64,000 bases of DNA from Antedon bifida (Eukaryota; Echinodermata; Crinoidea; Comatulida; Antedonidae): contig OY727096.1 of NCBI GenBank assembly GCA_963402885.1, positions 13,559,820-13,623,819 on the forward strand, in the 5' to 3' direction. The notes beneath the pieces are model-generated. The model was not told the origin of the DNA, did no database searches, and was given only the letters and a program-made list of their open reading frames with translations. Positions 24,901 to 39,900 of this stretch are shown here, piece after piece. Each line of letters starts with the position of its first letter. Within the stretch, counting starts at the first letter, position 1. Position numbers and translations under genes: made by a program.

Positions 24901-27900
24901 CAACAAGTACTCGCTTAAAGATGTATTGTCCGTCTGAAATATAATTGTTTACAATTTTTTTTGTTTCAAATATGCCATTTTAATGTCACATAATAGTTAT
25001 TCACTTTGACCAAAAATTGGATCAGGAAAAAAATTATTTACATGAAAAAACTGATTTAAAGCAAAAAATAGTCAAATTTGCTGTCAGTCAATTGGTTTTT
25101 GGTTGAATGTAACCGTGTATTTGGTCATTTTATAAGTTAAAACATGATTTTTTTTTACTTTGTTAATAAACCTACAAAATGTCCTATTTAAAGTATGATT
25201 TTATTAATCTACATTTTTCATGTTTTTGGGGGACAATACATCTTTAACTGTTTTATACTTTTAATAAACCAATTAATTTGAATGCATTTTCAAATGGTCA
25301 CACATAGACTTGTGTTAAATGCAAGACAAATGTGTGATCATGCATGATTTGTTGAGGCGGTTGGTAACTATGCTCCAGCAATTTGACCAAAGAACTTACT
25401 TACCTTTTCTCTGACACAGCTTGATTTAAATAGAGAAAAATTATTTTAATAGGTGTTACTATCACGATGGATGGTTCTTGTATTTGATGTAGTAGATGGT
25501 AAAGACAAGATACATTCTCTTTATGGAGTCATCTTTAATTTAATTGAAAGTGATCTGCTGGTAAGTATTTAATTTTTATTCATCATAGTATAAAACTGAC
25601 TCCAAAGCAAAGCCATGATTCAATGTTTCGATCTTTATTTGATCATCATAAGGAATGAATAATAATTCCAAAGGTAGACAATAACTACAGTCTATTCATA
25701 AGTATGTAAATGAGATAAGCAAAAGGCGGCAGACACACAAGTAAAAATTAGATAAACAATGTTAGCTCTTTTGATGCAGTCAATCCACAATTCAATGATG
25801 AGAGAGAGCATCAAAAGAGCTTGTGATGAATAAAGTAATAAAGATCGAAACGTTGAATCATGGCTTGGCTTTGGTGTCAGTTTTATACTATGTTATTTAA
25901 AACTAATCAGTGCATCTATTGGTTTATTCATCATAAAATTTATTTTGGCTTGCTTGTACTCTTTCTTAAGTTGGTCCAAACAAATAATATTGTCAACAAA
26001 ATTAACAATCAAAGTTATAATGTATTGACATTGTATAAAAGTTAGTTTCTTTTTAGAAAAATACAATTCTTAGAGAAACTAAATAATCCATGTTGCAACT
26101 GAATCTATTTACATTTATATGTTAAAATTGTTTTTGTTGATAATGATGGTTTTTTTTTTATATACAGTGCCCCCATATATGTCATTTGCTCTACCTATTA
26201 ACATGCAAAGAAGATGTTATGTCCTTCAGGGTGAAGAAGCTCCTTAACTTGCAGAAACGTGTCGTAAGTAAAATAAAAATTTGTTTCTATTGACCTTTAA
26301 AAAAACAGTTTGTTGTTGCATTAAACTGCACACAGATCAAACAACAACTAACTTTACATTAAGTTCATGTAAACATAAAAACCAGCGCAGCGCATTTTTG
26401 TAGGCCTATTAACTATACCTTAATTCCCGTGGATTTTGTCTTGGTTCAGATTGACTGTATTATAGGATGTCTGAACCTTGGCCTGCATATAATATATGAA
26501 AATTTAATCTGTAACTCTGACAGAATGTTCTAGATGCCATATAATAAATATATGCCGATTCAAAATAAGCGGGCCTTCGAGTTGTTAATGAAGGCTTGTC
26601 TGACCATTCCAACATTATCGAGAACTTGTTTGAATAACGTGTTCGTATTTCTACCACACTTCAAGAATTTGTCATTTGGAAGAATAGCTTTTTCGTCATC
26701 CGATAATTATCGGATCTAATCAGATGTGCAACATAATTTCGTTGCTAGGTTTTGATGAATGTAGATAAATCACATGTCTTGCATATATTGTCGATGTTGG
26801 TGTAATACATTACGGATCATTCATCGTAAAAACGTACACCAGGTCGAATCAAGTTTATTTGATTGTGCAGACGTTAAAACCCAGTTTTGACAATTGAATG
26901 TCAATCGACTTCGAATATAAGCTCGTAGGAAAATCAAATGAGTTTGGAGAAGAATATTGTGATTTAATAAAAAAAATTCTTCATTGACGAAAATTTGTTT
27001 TTGGCTGATTCGATGCGACTATTGAATTCCCAGTCTCCTGTGGTATTCTGGTCATGGACGATTTGAGAGCCAAGATAGCGAAACCTGTCGGTGTTTTTGA
27101 TAGGTTTTCCATCAAGGGATATAACACTCTTGGGATAAACATCTTCTCCATATGTGAATTTACGATTACGATGATTTCTATTTTAGTCGCATTTATTTTC
27201 AGTTTGAATTGTTTGAAAATGGAATCAATCAGGGAGAGTGATGATTCAAGTGAAGCAAACGAAAATAGATATAATAATAATAATAATAATAAATAACATT
27301 TATAAAGCGCAAGAGACAAAGGTTTCAAAGCGCTGTGTTTTCCAAGATCTGTGCAAGTAGTAGCGTGTGATTATGCTTCTCTGAAGAGATGAGTTTTGAG
27401 TTTAGTTTTAAATGTGATTACAGATTTTGATGAGCATATTTCGAGGGGTAGAGTGTTCCAGAGTTTTGGGGCTGCGACAGCGAAAGCACGATCACCGTAA
27501 AACCGAGTTCTGGAACGGGGTCCAGGTTTTAGAAGAAGTCTGCAGGATGAACGAAGCGAAGAGTTGGTTGACGGAGTAATGATGTCACATATGTAGGCTG
27601 GAGCACATCCGTTGATGGCCTTATATGTCAGCAACAGGATTTTAAAACGAATGCGCTGAACTACAGGCAACCAGTGTAAGTCACGAAAAACGGGAGAAAT
27701 ATGTTCATGTCGTTTAGTGCCAGTGATAAGTCTTGCGGCGGAATTTTGGATTCGTTGAAGAGGAGACAGATAAGAAGTTGGTAGGCCGTACAGAAGCGAG
27801 TTATGACAGTCCAGACGAGATGAAACAAAAGCATGAACAAGACGTTCAGTTGATGTTTTGTCAAGGTACTTACGAATCTGGCCGATCTGGTAAATTCCAA

Positions 27901-30900
27901 AGGAAGCACCACGACAAACATTACGAATGTGTTCTTTTAAACCGAGGCTGTTGTCTAGTTGGACGCCAAGATTTCTGGCTGAGCTGGAGGTAGAGACACT
28001 AGTATCTCCGATATGGACCAAAGGAAATGATGATACCTCACGGAACTTTGAATGAAAATGGATCATTTCAGTCTTGGAGTCGTTGAACATGAGTTTATTT
28101 TGAATGGCCCATGAGCGAACATCTGCAATGCATGATTCAAGGCTGTTAACAGATTCAGAATGATGTGTAGGTTTCATGATTAAATATAGTTGAGTGTCAT
28201 CTGCATAGATCATATGACGAACTTCCGGGTGGGAATCAATGATGTTGCTGAGTGGTCCAGTGTATAAGATGAAATCGAGTGGACCTTTTACGGATCCCTG
28301 CGGTACACCCCAGGGTAGAGCGAACTCATCAGACATCGAATCACCCACAATGATTGCTTGTCTACGATTCTCAAAATATGAAATAAACCATTTCAATGCG
28401 GTTCCGCTTATGCCGTATCTTTTCTGAAGACGTTGAAATAATAAATCATGATTGATAATGTCAAATGCGGCGGAGTAGTCGAGTAGAATAAGTACCGCTT
28501 CATTACCTTTGTCTAAAGCAAGTAGTAGATCGTTTGTAACACGTAATAAAGCGGTTTCAGTTGAGTGGAAGCGGCGGTAGGCTGATTGGACTTTTGAAAA
28601 CAGGAAATGTTCATCCATATATGCTTTTATCTGAGCAGTTGCAATTCTTTCCAAGACTTTGAAAAGGAAGGGAAGATTTGCTATTGGTCTATAATTTTGT
28701 AGGACGTTGGAGTCGAGATTTTGCTTTTTCAACAGTGGCATAACGAGGGACAATTTAAATGCAGATGGTACAGTACCTGATGACAGCGACATGTTGACGA
28801 TTTTAGTGATATGCGGTAGTAGAGCGTCAATGCAGTTTTTTAGTAACCGTGTTGGAATTGGGTCAAGTCTACTGGACTTAGATGCGCTTTCAGCGATGAC
28901 TTTGCGTACCGAATCTTCTGATGTTGCTCGAATTCAGCGAAACTACTATTACATGAATCGTCGACGTTGACAGTTATTTGTGGAGTGTTTATGGAGTTCA
29001 GTTTCTTGCAAATCTTCAGAATCTTTTCATTAAAGAAACAGCCAAACTGGTTTGCGAGATCCATTGAAGATGTGTGTTTTGGCAGAACAGGAGAAGAATC
29101 GACCGAGTACAGTTTACTTATGATGCGGAAAAGGTTCTTGTCATCCGCATTAGCGATTTCATTGCGATGATAATTGCATTTTGCTAGATCTAGCATATCT
29201 TTATATGCTTTGCATTCCAACTTGTACCTCTGTTTGTCGATATCCAAACCAGATTTCAACATTCTGCGTTCTGATCTCCGTTTGACGCACTTCGCTTCAC
29301 GGAGTTCATTCGTGGTCTAATGGTGACCAGTTTAGTTGTTAACGGAGCATGTTGGTCAAGGATGTACTGCAATACATTATTGTATTGGTCAGCGAGATCG
29401 GAGACATTATCTTCCGGTGCGCAGACGAGCGGGGAATTCATTATATCTTCCACAAAACAATTTAGATCAATGTTACGAAGTTTGCGGAAGGAGGTTGTCC
29501 ACGTTGGTTGTTTAGGATGTGATAAATCCATCAGGCTGATGACAGCCATATGGTCGGATGGTAGTCCTTGTTTGACAGTGGTTTGTTTTATTATGTTGTC
29601 GTTTTTCCGAGAGATTAGAAGGTCCAGTGTGTGCCCACTAACGTGAGTGGGGCCTTGGACATGTTGATGAAGACAACTCGTGTCAAGCAGTTCATCAAAT
29701 CGCTTGGTGTTGTTGTCCAAGAGGTCATCTGTGTGAATATTGAAATCACCAACAATCAGAAGGTTTTTGGTGCAAGAGACTGATTCAAGAAGTGATGAGA
29801 ATTCAGTGATGAACAAGTCAAAGGTAAGTTTGTTTGTGGTCGATGGTGGTGGTCTGTAAATTGCAATCAAGTTAATTACAGATGAATTGGAAGTGATCTT
29901 GATATCCATATGTTCGAAAGACCGGAAACTTGTTGAAACATTTGGTGTTATTTGGAGTCCACGGTGCGAAATGATGCATATTCCACCTCCGCGTCCACCT
30001 GTAGGGCACAGCGCATGTGACACCACGAAATTTGGGAGGGTGTTACTCACGTCCGCGATAAAGTGGTTGTCACTTGCATCACCTTTCAACCAACTTTCGG
30101 TAATTACTAAAATGTCACATTCAACATCCAAAATAAAATCACAAATGTGAACAGTTTTATTTCTTAAAGAACGTGCATTCCACAGTCCAAAACAGATGGA
30201 ACTCGAACTACGAGATTGTTCAGTATCCACGGAAACAGGTCCGCGAGGTTGAGAGATGTGTTCAGTGGCGGCAGAGATAAGCTTGCTTCGTCGTCGACCA
30301 GCCTTCTTTCCTCTATGTGTTTTTTTTCGAGTTGAGAATGCTCGGCATGTGGTAAAGGCATTGATATTCAAACGATTTATAGTGTCAATTTCAGATGGAG
30401 TCAACGATGACTTTAAGTTTCCAGATAATCTGAGAAGTTGATCACGATCGTAGTAAATCATAGACGCTATAGATGAACTGACAGGTTGAAATTAAAGTCA
30501 ATGAACACCCGTTATGATAAGACGATTCGGTTCTGTGAAGTAAGCCGACTACCACAATCCTAGGCCTACCGTAGTTGACAAATCGGGCAAAGAATGTTGA
30601 ATGAATCGTGTATACGGCTGACCGCGAAGGCTGACTGCACAGGAATGTGAGTAGAAAAGCAAACGAAACTGGCCTAGGAAAAACGGAACATTAGTTTCGC
30701 TAGTAGACCAACAATGTTATCTTCACAAATACATACAACGGTCAGTAATAACCAGGAAAAGTTCGATGTGGCATTAAACACACAGATTTCAGTATACAGA
30801 AACTGTAATTTTACAGAAACTTGGAGAACAGATCAGACTGGCCGCTTGTAAAGGCGCACACGTCATTAACTGATAATATATAATACGATATCATCGGCGT

Positions 30901-33900
30901 AACCTGCCCAATCGAGTTGCGATGTGCCAACAGTTGTTCCACATTTAATAGTTGCATGTTCTTCGCGAGTAGTAGGTATTCGATATTTGAATTGAAAGAA
31001 ATCTAATATCTGATTGGTTGCGTGATGCATGAAAATTCTCATTACAAAGTCAATATATAAATCAAACAATGGAGGAGATTCGGGTCCTCCTTGACGAACA
31101 CCAGCGGTTGTTGGTACGTTTCGTCCTTCAACATCTATTGTAGTTTTTTAGTACAAATTTTGAAGGATATCAATAAGGATAGTGTTTTCGAGTTCTGGTG
31201 GTAAACGAAGGCGTATAGATGTCCAGAGCCAGGATCTAGCGATATGATCAAACGCGGCAGATAGATCGACAAAAAGAAGATATCCTGTCGTTGATTGTTC
31301 GTGATTTGCTGAAAACGTTTGGTCACAAAGGTGGCATCATTGGTGCCATGATTTTGACGAAAGCCATATTGATTGTCATGTCAGTGGATGATCGTACCAC
31401 GATTGAAGTCTTGAAAGTATAATGTTGATGACACTTTTACCAACGATAGAGCCGATACATAGTTCGGTCACGTTTCGAGCCTTTGCCCTTCCACAATGCT
31501 TCAATTTTTCCATTACCCCAACTTTTTGGAACAGTCTTATCTTTCTAAACTTGCTCGACAAGCTCCATAAAAAAGTTCATAAAATTGGAAGACTTTCTCG
31601 CATGTTTCAAAATTTCAGATGGAATGTCATTGGAAGCCTTTCGATTTTTCAGTTTAGCTAAACTTTCGATAACTTCGTCCCGAGAGGGAACATCGTTCTT
31701 AAGCGGATATTGCCGAGAGATTTCTTGAAGTTGTTCAACAGACCCTGGTATATCTGTTGTAAGTTCAGTAGGAGTTTCATCCTCTCAAGGTAGTGGTGGA
31801 TTAAAATGGTTGTTAAAGTGATCGATGAGCTTTTCTGGTGGACAGGACGAGGGTGGATTTTTCAGTGGTGTTGTTTGCGATTTTGCTTTAGCAAAGAGTT
31901 CAGCGATTTCACGATTTATAGCATGAATATTAATCTTAGCAGCCTCAGCTTTGAAAAAGTTGTTTTTCAGAGTTTTGTGACGGTTTACAATTCTATGTGA
32001 TAATATCTTGATGTTTTCTTTAGAATCACCATTTTGACGAGCTTTATCATGCTGTTGAAGAAGTTCTTTTAATTGGGATCATTACGCCACGGAGGATCGC
32101 TTTGATTTGTTACTGTGTTGGGGATCTCGGCATTTGCAATTTCTTTTAGATGTCGAATGAGCACAGCATCTTTCTCATCAACTGAGTTAATGTCATTTAG
32201 TTGAGAGAATCGTTCTTCAAGTTTGTCATGGAAGTTTCCATCCAAATCAAGTTTTTTCTTTTTGGTGTGTTTACGATTTACGAAACGTGCCACTTTAGTT
32301 TTCGGAGTTCTGAAAGTGGTTACTAAAAGTTTATGATCACTATTAAAATTGGAACTTGTTCACACACTACAATCGGAGATATATTGACATAGCCAGTCAT
32401 AGCACATAAGGTAGTCAAGTGTTTTTCTAGTACCATGCGCATCGTTAGAGTACCATGTGAATTGGTGGTCGGGATGTTTAAACCAAGTGTTCATAATTGA
32501 AGGTTTATTATCACAAGCAAAATTAATCATACATTCGCCATTGTCATTACTTTCGATGTCAGTTAGTACAGATGATGAGCGAATACAAGCGTGCTTCTTC
32601 ACTGATGATGTTGTTGCATTGAAGTCTCAAAGTACAATTAATTTTTCGTGTTTTTGAGTTGACAATTGTTTGCATAGTTTTCGATAGAATGAAAGTTTTG
32701 CACCGTCAAGAGATTCCTCTGTCAGAGCATAAATAGCGATAACTTTTGTCTTACATCCATAAACTGCCACGGATGCTGAAATCATGAGAGGTCATTCACC
32801 AGTGCTTTTATTGTGACACTATCACTAAATTATCTCTCTTCTCTATATATCGCGCATTTTCATTCCAGTTGTGCGCGTTTAATGGTTGCCAGCGTAATGT
32901 TATTCAGCGTAATGATATTCAACGTAACGTTCTTCAGCGTGCGTAATGTTCTTCTTTTGTTATGTTAGCGCTTTTCTTGAATTTTCAACTTCAATTTTCT
33001 TTGATTTTTTCAAAATTATTATCCTTTAAACCTACTATTTTGATGCCTAAATGTCCCTTTTTTATATTTCTGCTTTTTGTTTTGGTTTCACTTTCTTGAT
33101 GTTTTCTTCTTTCTTCTGATATAAAATTCCTCTTGTAATTCTTTAGATTTCCTGTTTTTTATAAATTTTTCGCGGAGGATATTTGTACACGTCCGTTTGC
33201 TAGCGCGCTTTCTTTCTTTTTAACAGTACTGTACCTAGTGTGCAATTTAATTTTGCCTTTGATAGTTGACTCTCATTTCCTTGCGAAATGAAACGGTTGG
33301 AATACATAATTTAAGGATACTTACCTGCAGAAATGTACTTGATTGAGAATTTAGTTGGCATTGCATTGCATGTACTTGGCAAATGTTAACCAAATGAGGG
33401 TTTATGAATTAGTGTTGATTTTGGTTTTGTACTATTTTTTCTTAAAGGGTGCTCATCCACACATCTCTGGGTTACTGTCTGTGTACAAGCTATATCGTCC
33501 TAGTTGGCTATCTGTCATGATACCATCCAGTCAACGTTTTTATTTCAAGAAAACTGGTGCTAGGGTTTGGGAAGGGGACATGAAGAATGCTAAAGATCGT
33601 ATCTGTCAGAGTGCATCGCCAGCATTAGATGTGAATGCAACATGCACAAACTTAGCACAGGTAAGTTAAAATTGTTGAAAATAAAATATGCTAAAGAAAA
33701 ATTATAGCTGATGCGCGCAAACACTAATATATAACGAAAGTATAAAATGGGTGTTTTTCGTGGTGTATTAATTATTTGATACATGTAGATAAAATTTAAA
33801 AAGTGGACATAAATCGAATGAAAACACATTGCTGCGGAAACACGAATTGTTAAAGATGTATTGTCCCTTTGACTAATTTCAAAAAATTAAAAAAAAAAAG

Positions 33901-36900
33901 ATTTCGAAAAAAAGTGGGTCATTTTGAAGAATCATAATAGTTATTACTATTATTACTTTCACCAAAAATTAGTCGAAAAAAACATTATTTAACTGAAATA
34001 CAGACGTTTTTTTGTTCAAAAAATAACTTTGACTTCCAGTCAAAGTTTTCGATCAAAACATATCTCATAATTCAACGCGCTTGTTTGGCTACTCTGTATG
34101 CATTAAATCATAAACTTCCTTGCGATCTGTGTGAGAACACCTTCTCAACCTCGAGCTGTAAACAATCCTAATTAGCATCATGCATAATGCATACTCGTGG
34201 TTTGAAATCTTTGTTTACTTTCGCTCGAGACGATTTTCCAGACGAAATGTAATCAAATTAATTTAATCTGTTAATTACGTAAACTTGTTGTTTTTGGCTC
34301 GAATTTTCGACTTGAAGTGAATAACTTTACAATTACTTTGATATGGCCAATTTAAATTTATAATATTTTGACCTTCATTTTTTGTGTTTCAAGGGACAAT
34401 ACATCTTTAAGTTGTTTTCATATTCAACAATATATCAAACCATTTGGAATCGTTTTGTTTGTGTGTGTTCATTTTTATTCATTTACATTTTTTTTTTATT
34501 TCAATGGTTTTGATATTTTGCAATTTTTTGTGTGTGGGAGATTTGTTACCTATTTGCACTTTTGTAATTGTGGTCTAGCAGTAACCCGTCTTATCTGCCT
34601 ATTCTCATGGCATGATTAAGTATAATAAAAGTGCACAACAAATTGTCAAGAATAAAATTCGGAACTATTTACGGCCATTGATTTTGTTATTCCTTTACTT
34701 TGAAATACTGTAAGCTAAAAAATGAAAGCAATACTGGATATGGTACTTTGTGCTGTGTGAATGTTAATCTAAGGTGCGCCTCAGAAAGTGACAACGTGCA
34801 TGAGAGGGACATGCACGTTGAAATCTGTCAATCAGTCGGCAGATTAAAACATTTTAATGATGATAACATATGAATTGGTAAGTTATAGAATTAAGATGGA
34901 AAAATTCATTCATTCATTCATTTTATTGTTCCACATAAAATAAGTAAAAGATATGACAAAGACAAGACAAAGAAAAATAAAAAAACCTGGTTAATTATTT
35001 GTTTGTGTGGAAACTCAAATAAGCCAAAACGGGCTTTAAGGCTGAGTATTCCAAAATACATCACATTGTACATGGTAACGTACAATTGCTTTCTAAAAAA
35101 AAAAGAACAAAAAAGCAGACTTGGTTGAATATCAATTAAGTAAAAGTGAGATATGTTTGTTAATATCGAATATGTTTAAAGTGTTTAGCTGATGGAATAA
35201 TTGCCTTGTATGGGATCTTGGGGGTGCTCCAGTGCAAATCCTTAGAGCCTTCTTTTGAAGCTTAAAGAGACAGTGAATTTTGGATGTTGATTCCAAGGAT
35301 TAGTCTGCAAAATGTTGTTAGAAATTGAAGCCCAAGCAATATTACAGTAGGATAAGTATGGTAAAATGAGAGTGTTGTAAAGCAAAAATAAAATATTGTA
35401 TGGAAGAATATATTTTAATTTACTTAAAACACCAACATTTTTAGACACTGTTTTATTAGTAATTGCATTGTGTGTTTGCCAGTTCAATTTTGAATCAATT
35501 TGAACCCCAAGAAATTTTAAATTGTTTATATTGCTGTCATCTGCGAATAAAATGAATTGGATTAAATTTGAGACTTTGGGAAGATCATTAACATAAATAA
35601 GAAAAAGTAAAGGGCCGAGTATAGACCCTTGAGGTACACCACAATTAATAGGCAACATATGAGATTTAAAAGAATTAACATAGGTAAATTGGTATCTATT
35701 TGAAAGGTAAGATTTCAGAAGGTAAAGAGGAAGGCCTCTGACACCATAGTTGTATAATTTTGATAATAGTACATTATGATCAAACCAATAGTATTATTGC
35801 CATGTGCAAGAGAGGTTGTTAATTTATCATACATGTGTAGAACAGCAAGATCGGTCGAATGTGCTGAACAAAAACCATATTGGTTATCATGCAAAATATT
35901 ATTTTTTGTAAAGAAGGAAGATAGACGACTATAAATTAACTTTTCAAGAATTTTTGAAAATATCGAAAGAAGTGCTATGGGTCTGTAATTGTTAATCACA
36001 TGTGGATCATCTTTCTTGTAAAGTAAGAAATTGAAAGGTACAGTTAGTTGGGTTAATTGATTGTGGAATTCTAGAGCCAAAAAATTGTTGAATTCGATGT
36101 TATTGTTTATGATAAAAGACGGAAATCTGGTATTATAATTTTTACCGAGGACCGAGTTAATGGTTTCCCATGTTTTCTTGATATCATTGCCATAAGTATT
36201 AAATTTGTTTCTGAAATAGTTTCTAGATGATACATATTACCGTATATGTCGGTGTACAAAACGCACTTTTGACACGCAAATTTGACCTCTAAATTTTGGG
36301 TGCGTCTTATACACAGGTCATTTCCTCACGCACCCTAAAAAGCTAGTTAACAGTACAGTAGCCTCAACAACTAGCTAGGAGGCCTACCTATACTAGCCTA
36401 TTAAAAATAGTGTACTACTCTGCAATGTAGGCCTAGCTAGTTACTCTAGCCTGTCTAATCATGGTTGATCACCACATTGTGGTAAAAAGTTTATTGAATT
36501 TTTAATTAAGGTAAATTGTCATCCTCTGTATAATTAATACAGTATTTACAGTACTTGCATGAGATATTCTACCCACCCAGGTCTACCCATTCTCTACACT
36601 CTGAACTCGCGCTTGTGTATTTCTAGCAGCATCCCATTCCCATCACCAGCACAGTACTAACAAAAACACATTTATGGAAGAGTCCATTAATTATGGTGGT
36701 GTCACATTTTAATTACACTAACTATTTCCCTTGATCACGGTGGTTCATTTTATTACATCTTTATGTCAACAATCACATATTTTTATAATCATGTAGGCAA
36801 TATTTCGTATGTCAAATGACATCTAAAAGAGCGTGTTGTTATTGTGTTAAGTAGCTTCTCCTAATCTCATAATGTATATGGCCAACAGTGCTGGCCAGGC

Positions 36901-39900
36901 AAGGAGCACATGGTTAGTGTTTTTATTAGGTGATCATTTAGAATAAAATGATCACCTATTGTTATTGTATGAAATCTTTATTCTTCTTCTTCTTCTTTCT
37001 GTACACTATTTTGTGTAACAATTATCTCAAAAAGTTAAATGTCAATGATCACAAAAATTTCACAATATCTTTCAAATACTGTAACTTAATCCTAATAAGC
37101 TTTTCAGCGTGATCACTCAACCGTGACGTCATTAATACGCGATTTTGTTAAATCACACTATCAATCATATCTCCATAACTCTTTATCACATATCAATAAC
37201 ATTCACTATACGTAAACTTCAAGTCAAGGGTAAAAATATTAGCAAATAAAAACTTACGCATTTCAAGGTCATGCGCGTGAAATCGCGCTAAAAATTATAA
37301 AAGCTCAAAATTAAGTTTTGATCAATTTAAAGCATGAATTAGACCATTTGCATGTTTCAAAAAATTACTGCGCAAAAACACGTTTTTGCTCGCGCGGTAC
37401 TTAAAAAGCGAAAAAAAAATGATTTTTTTGTACAAATTGCATTCTACTCACCATCCTTAGTACATTCACCAAATTTGAGTCCGTTCCGACTTAAAATAAC
37501 GCTATACGAGCAGGTTAAAATGACAAAATGCGCACATTAATTGCATAAAAGTGCATAAAATGGTGAAAAATAAGGCATTTTTAAAATGGAAATAATTCTT
37601 CAGAATGCACGATGACCCCCATTTTTTTTTAACTTATTCTGGAAGCCATTGAGTTGTAGATATGAATTCATGTACAGATTTCACGTACAAAATGTTGTGA
37701 CGTCATCAAATGGCCACTTGAATTTAAAAATTAGGTTTTTTTTCTCTTTCGTCATAGATTATCACATTCAACAGAGCGCATCTCGGTTTTTTTGTGCCCG
37801 ATTTTCGCACATGGTTAGTGTTTTATTATTATCATTTAGAATAAAATGATCACCTATTGTTATTGTATGAAATCTTTATTCTTCTTCTTCTTTCTGTACA
37901 CTATTTTGTGTAACAATTATCTCAAAAAGTTAAATGTCAATGATCACAAAAATTTCAAAATATCTTTCAAATACTGTAACTTAATCCTAATAAGCTTTTC
38001 TTTAAATGTGAAAAATAAGTTGATTCTTTGATTGATATTTTTGTTTTTCTTCTGTAATTCACCCACTTTTAAATCGATTGTGAGGCCAAAACAAATGGAA
38101 CGAAAATACCAGGTTTTTCCCAATTTGTATCAATGGAGTCTGGCAAAAATAGAAACACAATTAATGCAGCAACTATACAACGTCAGGCTAGGTATATAGC
38201 TATTTACCGATGTTTACCAGCTAGGCCTAAAGACCGTCCACGAGAGGTCATTCGCCGCAAGCTACTTAGGTAGTGCATTGTTTCTCACTAATACTAATAT
38301 TTCAGTTTCCGTCTTATACACAGGTGCGACTTGTACACCGAAATATACGGTATCATGCATATAACCTTATTAATTTTAAAACACATGTGTACGTGCGCTT
38401 GAAATTTTCAAAATTTATTTTTGATGAAATTGGAGTACGTTTCAGGCCGCCGCAATTTTAAGCGTTTAAAAAATTGCCATGAGTGCGCAGATTTTTGCAT
38501 GCGCACTGCGCTTTAAACGTTAATACGCACTCTTTTTGCCCAATTTCTGTTTTACAACCTTTCTTTAATAATATCATCATATTTGATTCACTTTTCAACT
38601 CGAAATCGCATTATACGAGCATGTCAAAAGTGGCAGGCTACGCAGTTGTAAGTAAACAAAATGGTGAAAATATACTAAATTTTATAGATTAATATAGATT
38701 GTCAGAATGCTAAGGAACACCTATTTTGCATTTCATTTTCTTAAAATGTATGTATCATATGTATGAGTTATTATGAAATTAAGAGAAAAAAAGTTGATTA
38801 ATTATGACATTCTGTCAAATTCGACATTAACTTTCTTCCTTAAAATGTTCATATACTAAAGTTAAAAGTATATAGTTTGACAGTGCATTATTTTATTTTT
38901 TATTTTTAAAGATGTCATTGTAGTAAAAAATTATAATTAATTGCGGTAATAATAATTTATCTGCACCAAAGTGGTTACTGCATAGTAAATACACGAAGGA
39001 ATCTTTCTTCAACTTCTATTTCTATTCAGGTGTATATATGGCTCGGTGGTCTGTGACAGGTACCAAGATCGAGTCTCACCTTGGGAAACGAAAGAATTTT
39101 TTTTTTTATATCCGTAAAATTTTATTTATAAATGAAATCTAGAGAAACTTGTGTCTTTATTATTATGTAACAAGGGTGGTTTATGACATACGTGGAGGGA
39201 TCTTTGATTTTCTTTGGTTTCTTTTTTCCTAGTTTTGTAATTTCATTGTGGTCTAGTTTTGAATTTTAGCTTTAAGCGATGATATTTTTTATTTACACAT
39301 ATCGCGGATTTGAACTCGAACATACATACAGCATTGATACCAATGGCCACAGCGTTTTACTCACTGAGCCAAACTGTGATTTACGAAAATCATTCTGTTC
39401 AAAGGATAGATGTAATTAATTAAAACTTCAATGGCACGATCATTCGATACAGTTGACCAGCTGCCGAGACTAAACACTGTTTTTTCGCTGCCCGGCATGG
39501 TATTTGTAGATCCGGCCATGGCGGTACACAACATAGGAGGTTGCGTAGTTTATACAGTGACGTAACATGGTCACTGAATTACTGTTATTTTTGCCTTTTT
39601 TAACTGTTTATCCTCAAAATTCAGGAAAGTGACATAGCCTATCATATGCGGTCCCTCAATAAACATCAGTGTGCAAAATGTGAGCATGTACTGTTCAGTG
39701 GTTTCGGAGGAGATACATAAAATTATGCGAAAAATTCAGTAGCATTAATATATAGATTGCATTCTTTCTTTAAAAATATTGTAGAAATCTAAACGCAGAA
39801 GACAGGAGCTTATTCCACGTCCATCATCGAGCAACTTTGTTGAGGAATCCGGTCTGTACAACTTTATCACTTCTGAATCAAGTAAAGTGCCAGTTAGCCA

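Larger units (their letters stand above)
27265..30656 (-). mobile_element. LINE A: nearly complete L2/CR1-like non-LTR retrotransposon
   Basis: A ~3.4-kb minus-strand element: short 5' region, endonuclease, reverse transcriptase, then a 3' end GCGCTTTATAAATGTTATT running into (ATT)n. AAGCAAACGAAA occurs at 27253-27264 and 30657-30668, a candidate 12-bp target-site duplication. The coding region has only two frameshifts, so the insertion is relatively young. It sits in CENPI intron 5, antisense to the gene. Confidence 0.85.

Noticed and set aside
27265-30656. LINE A coding region as a host gene
   Set aside because: Endonuclease and reverse-transcriptase motifs, (ATT)n tail and frameshifts identify it as a retrotransposon.
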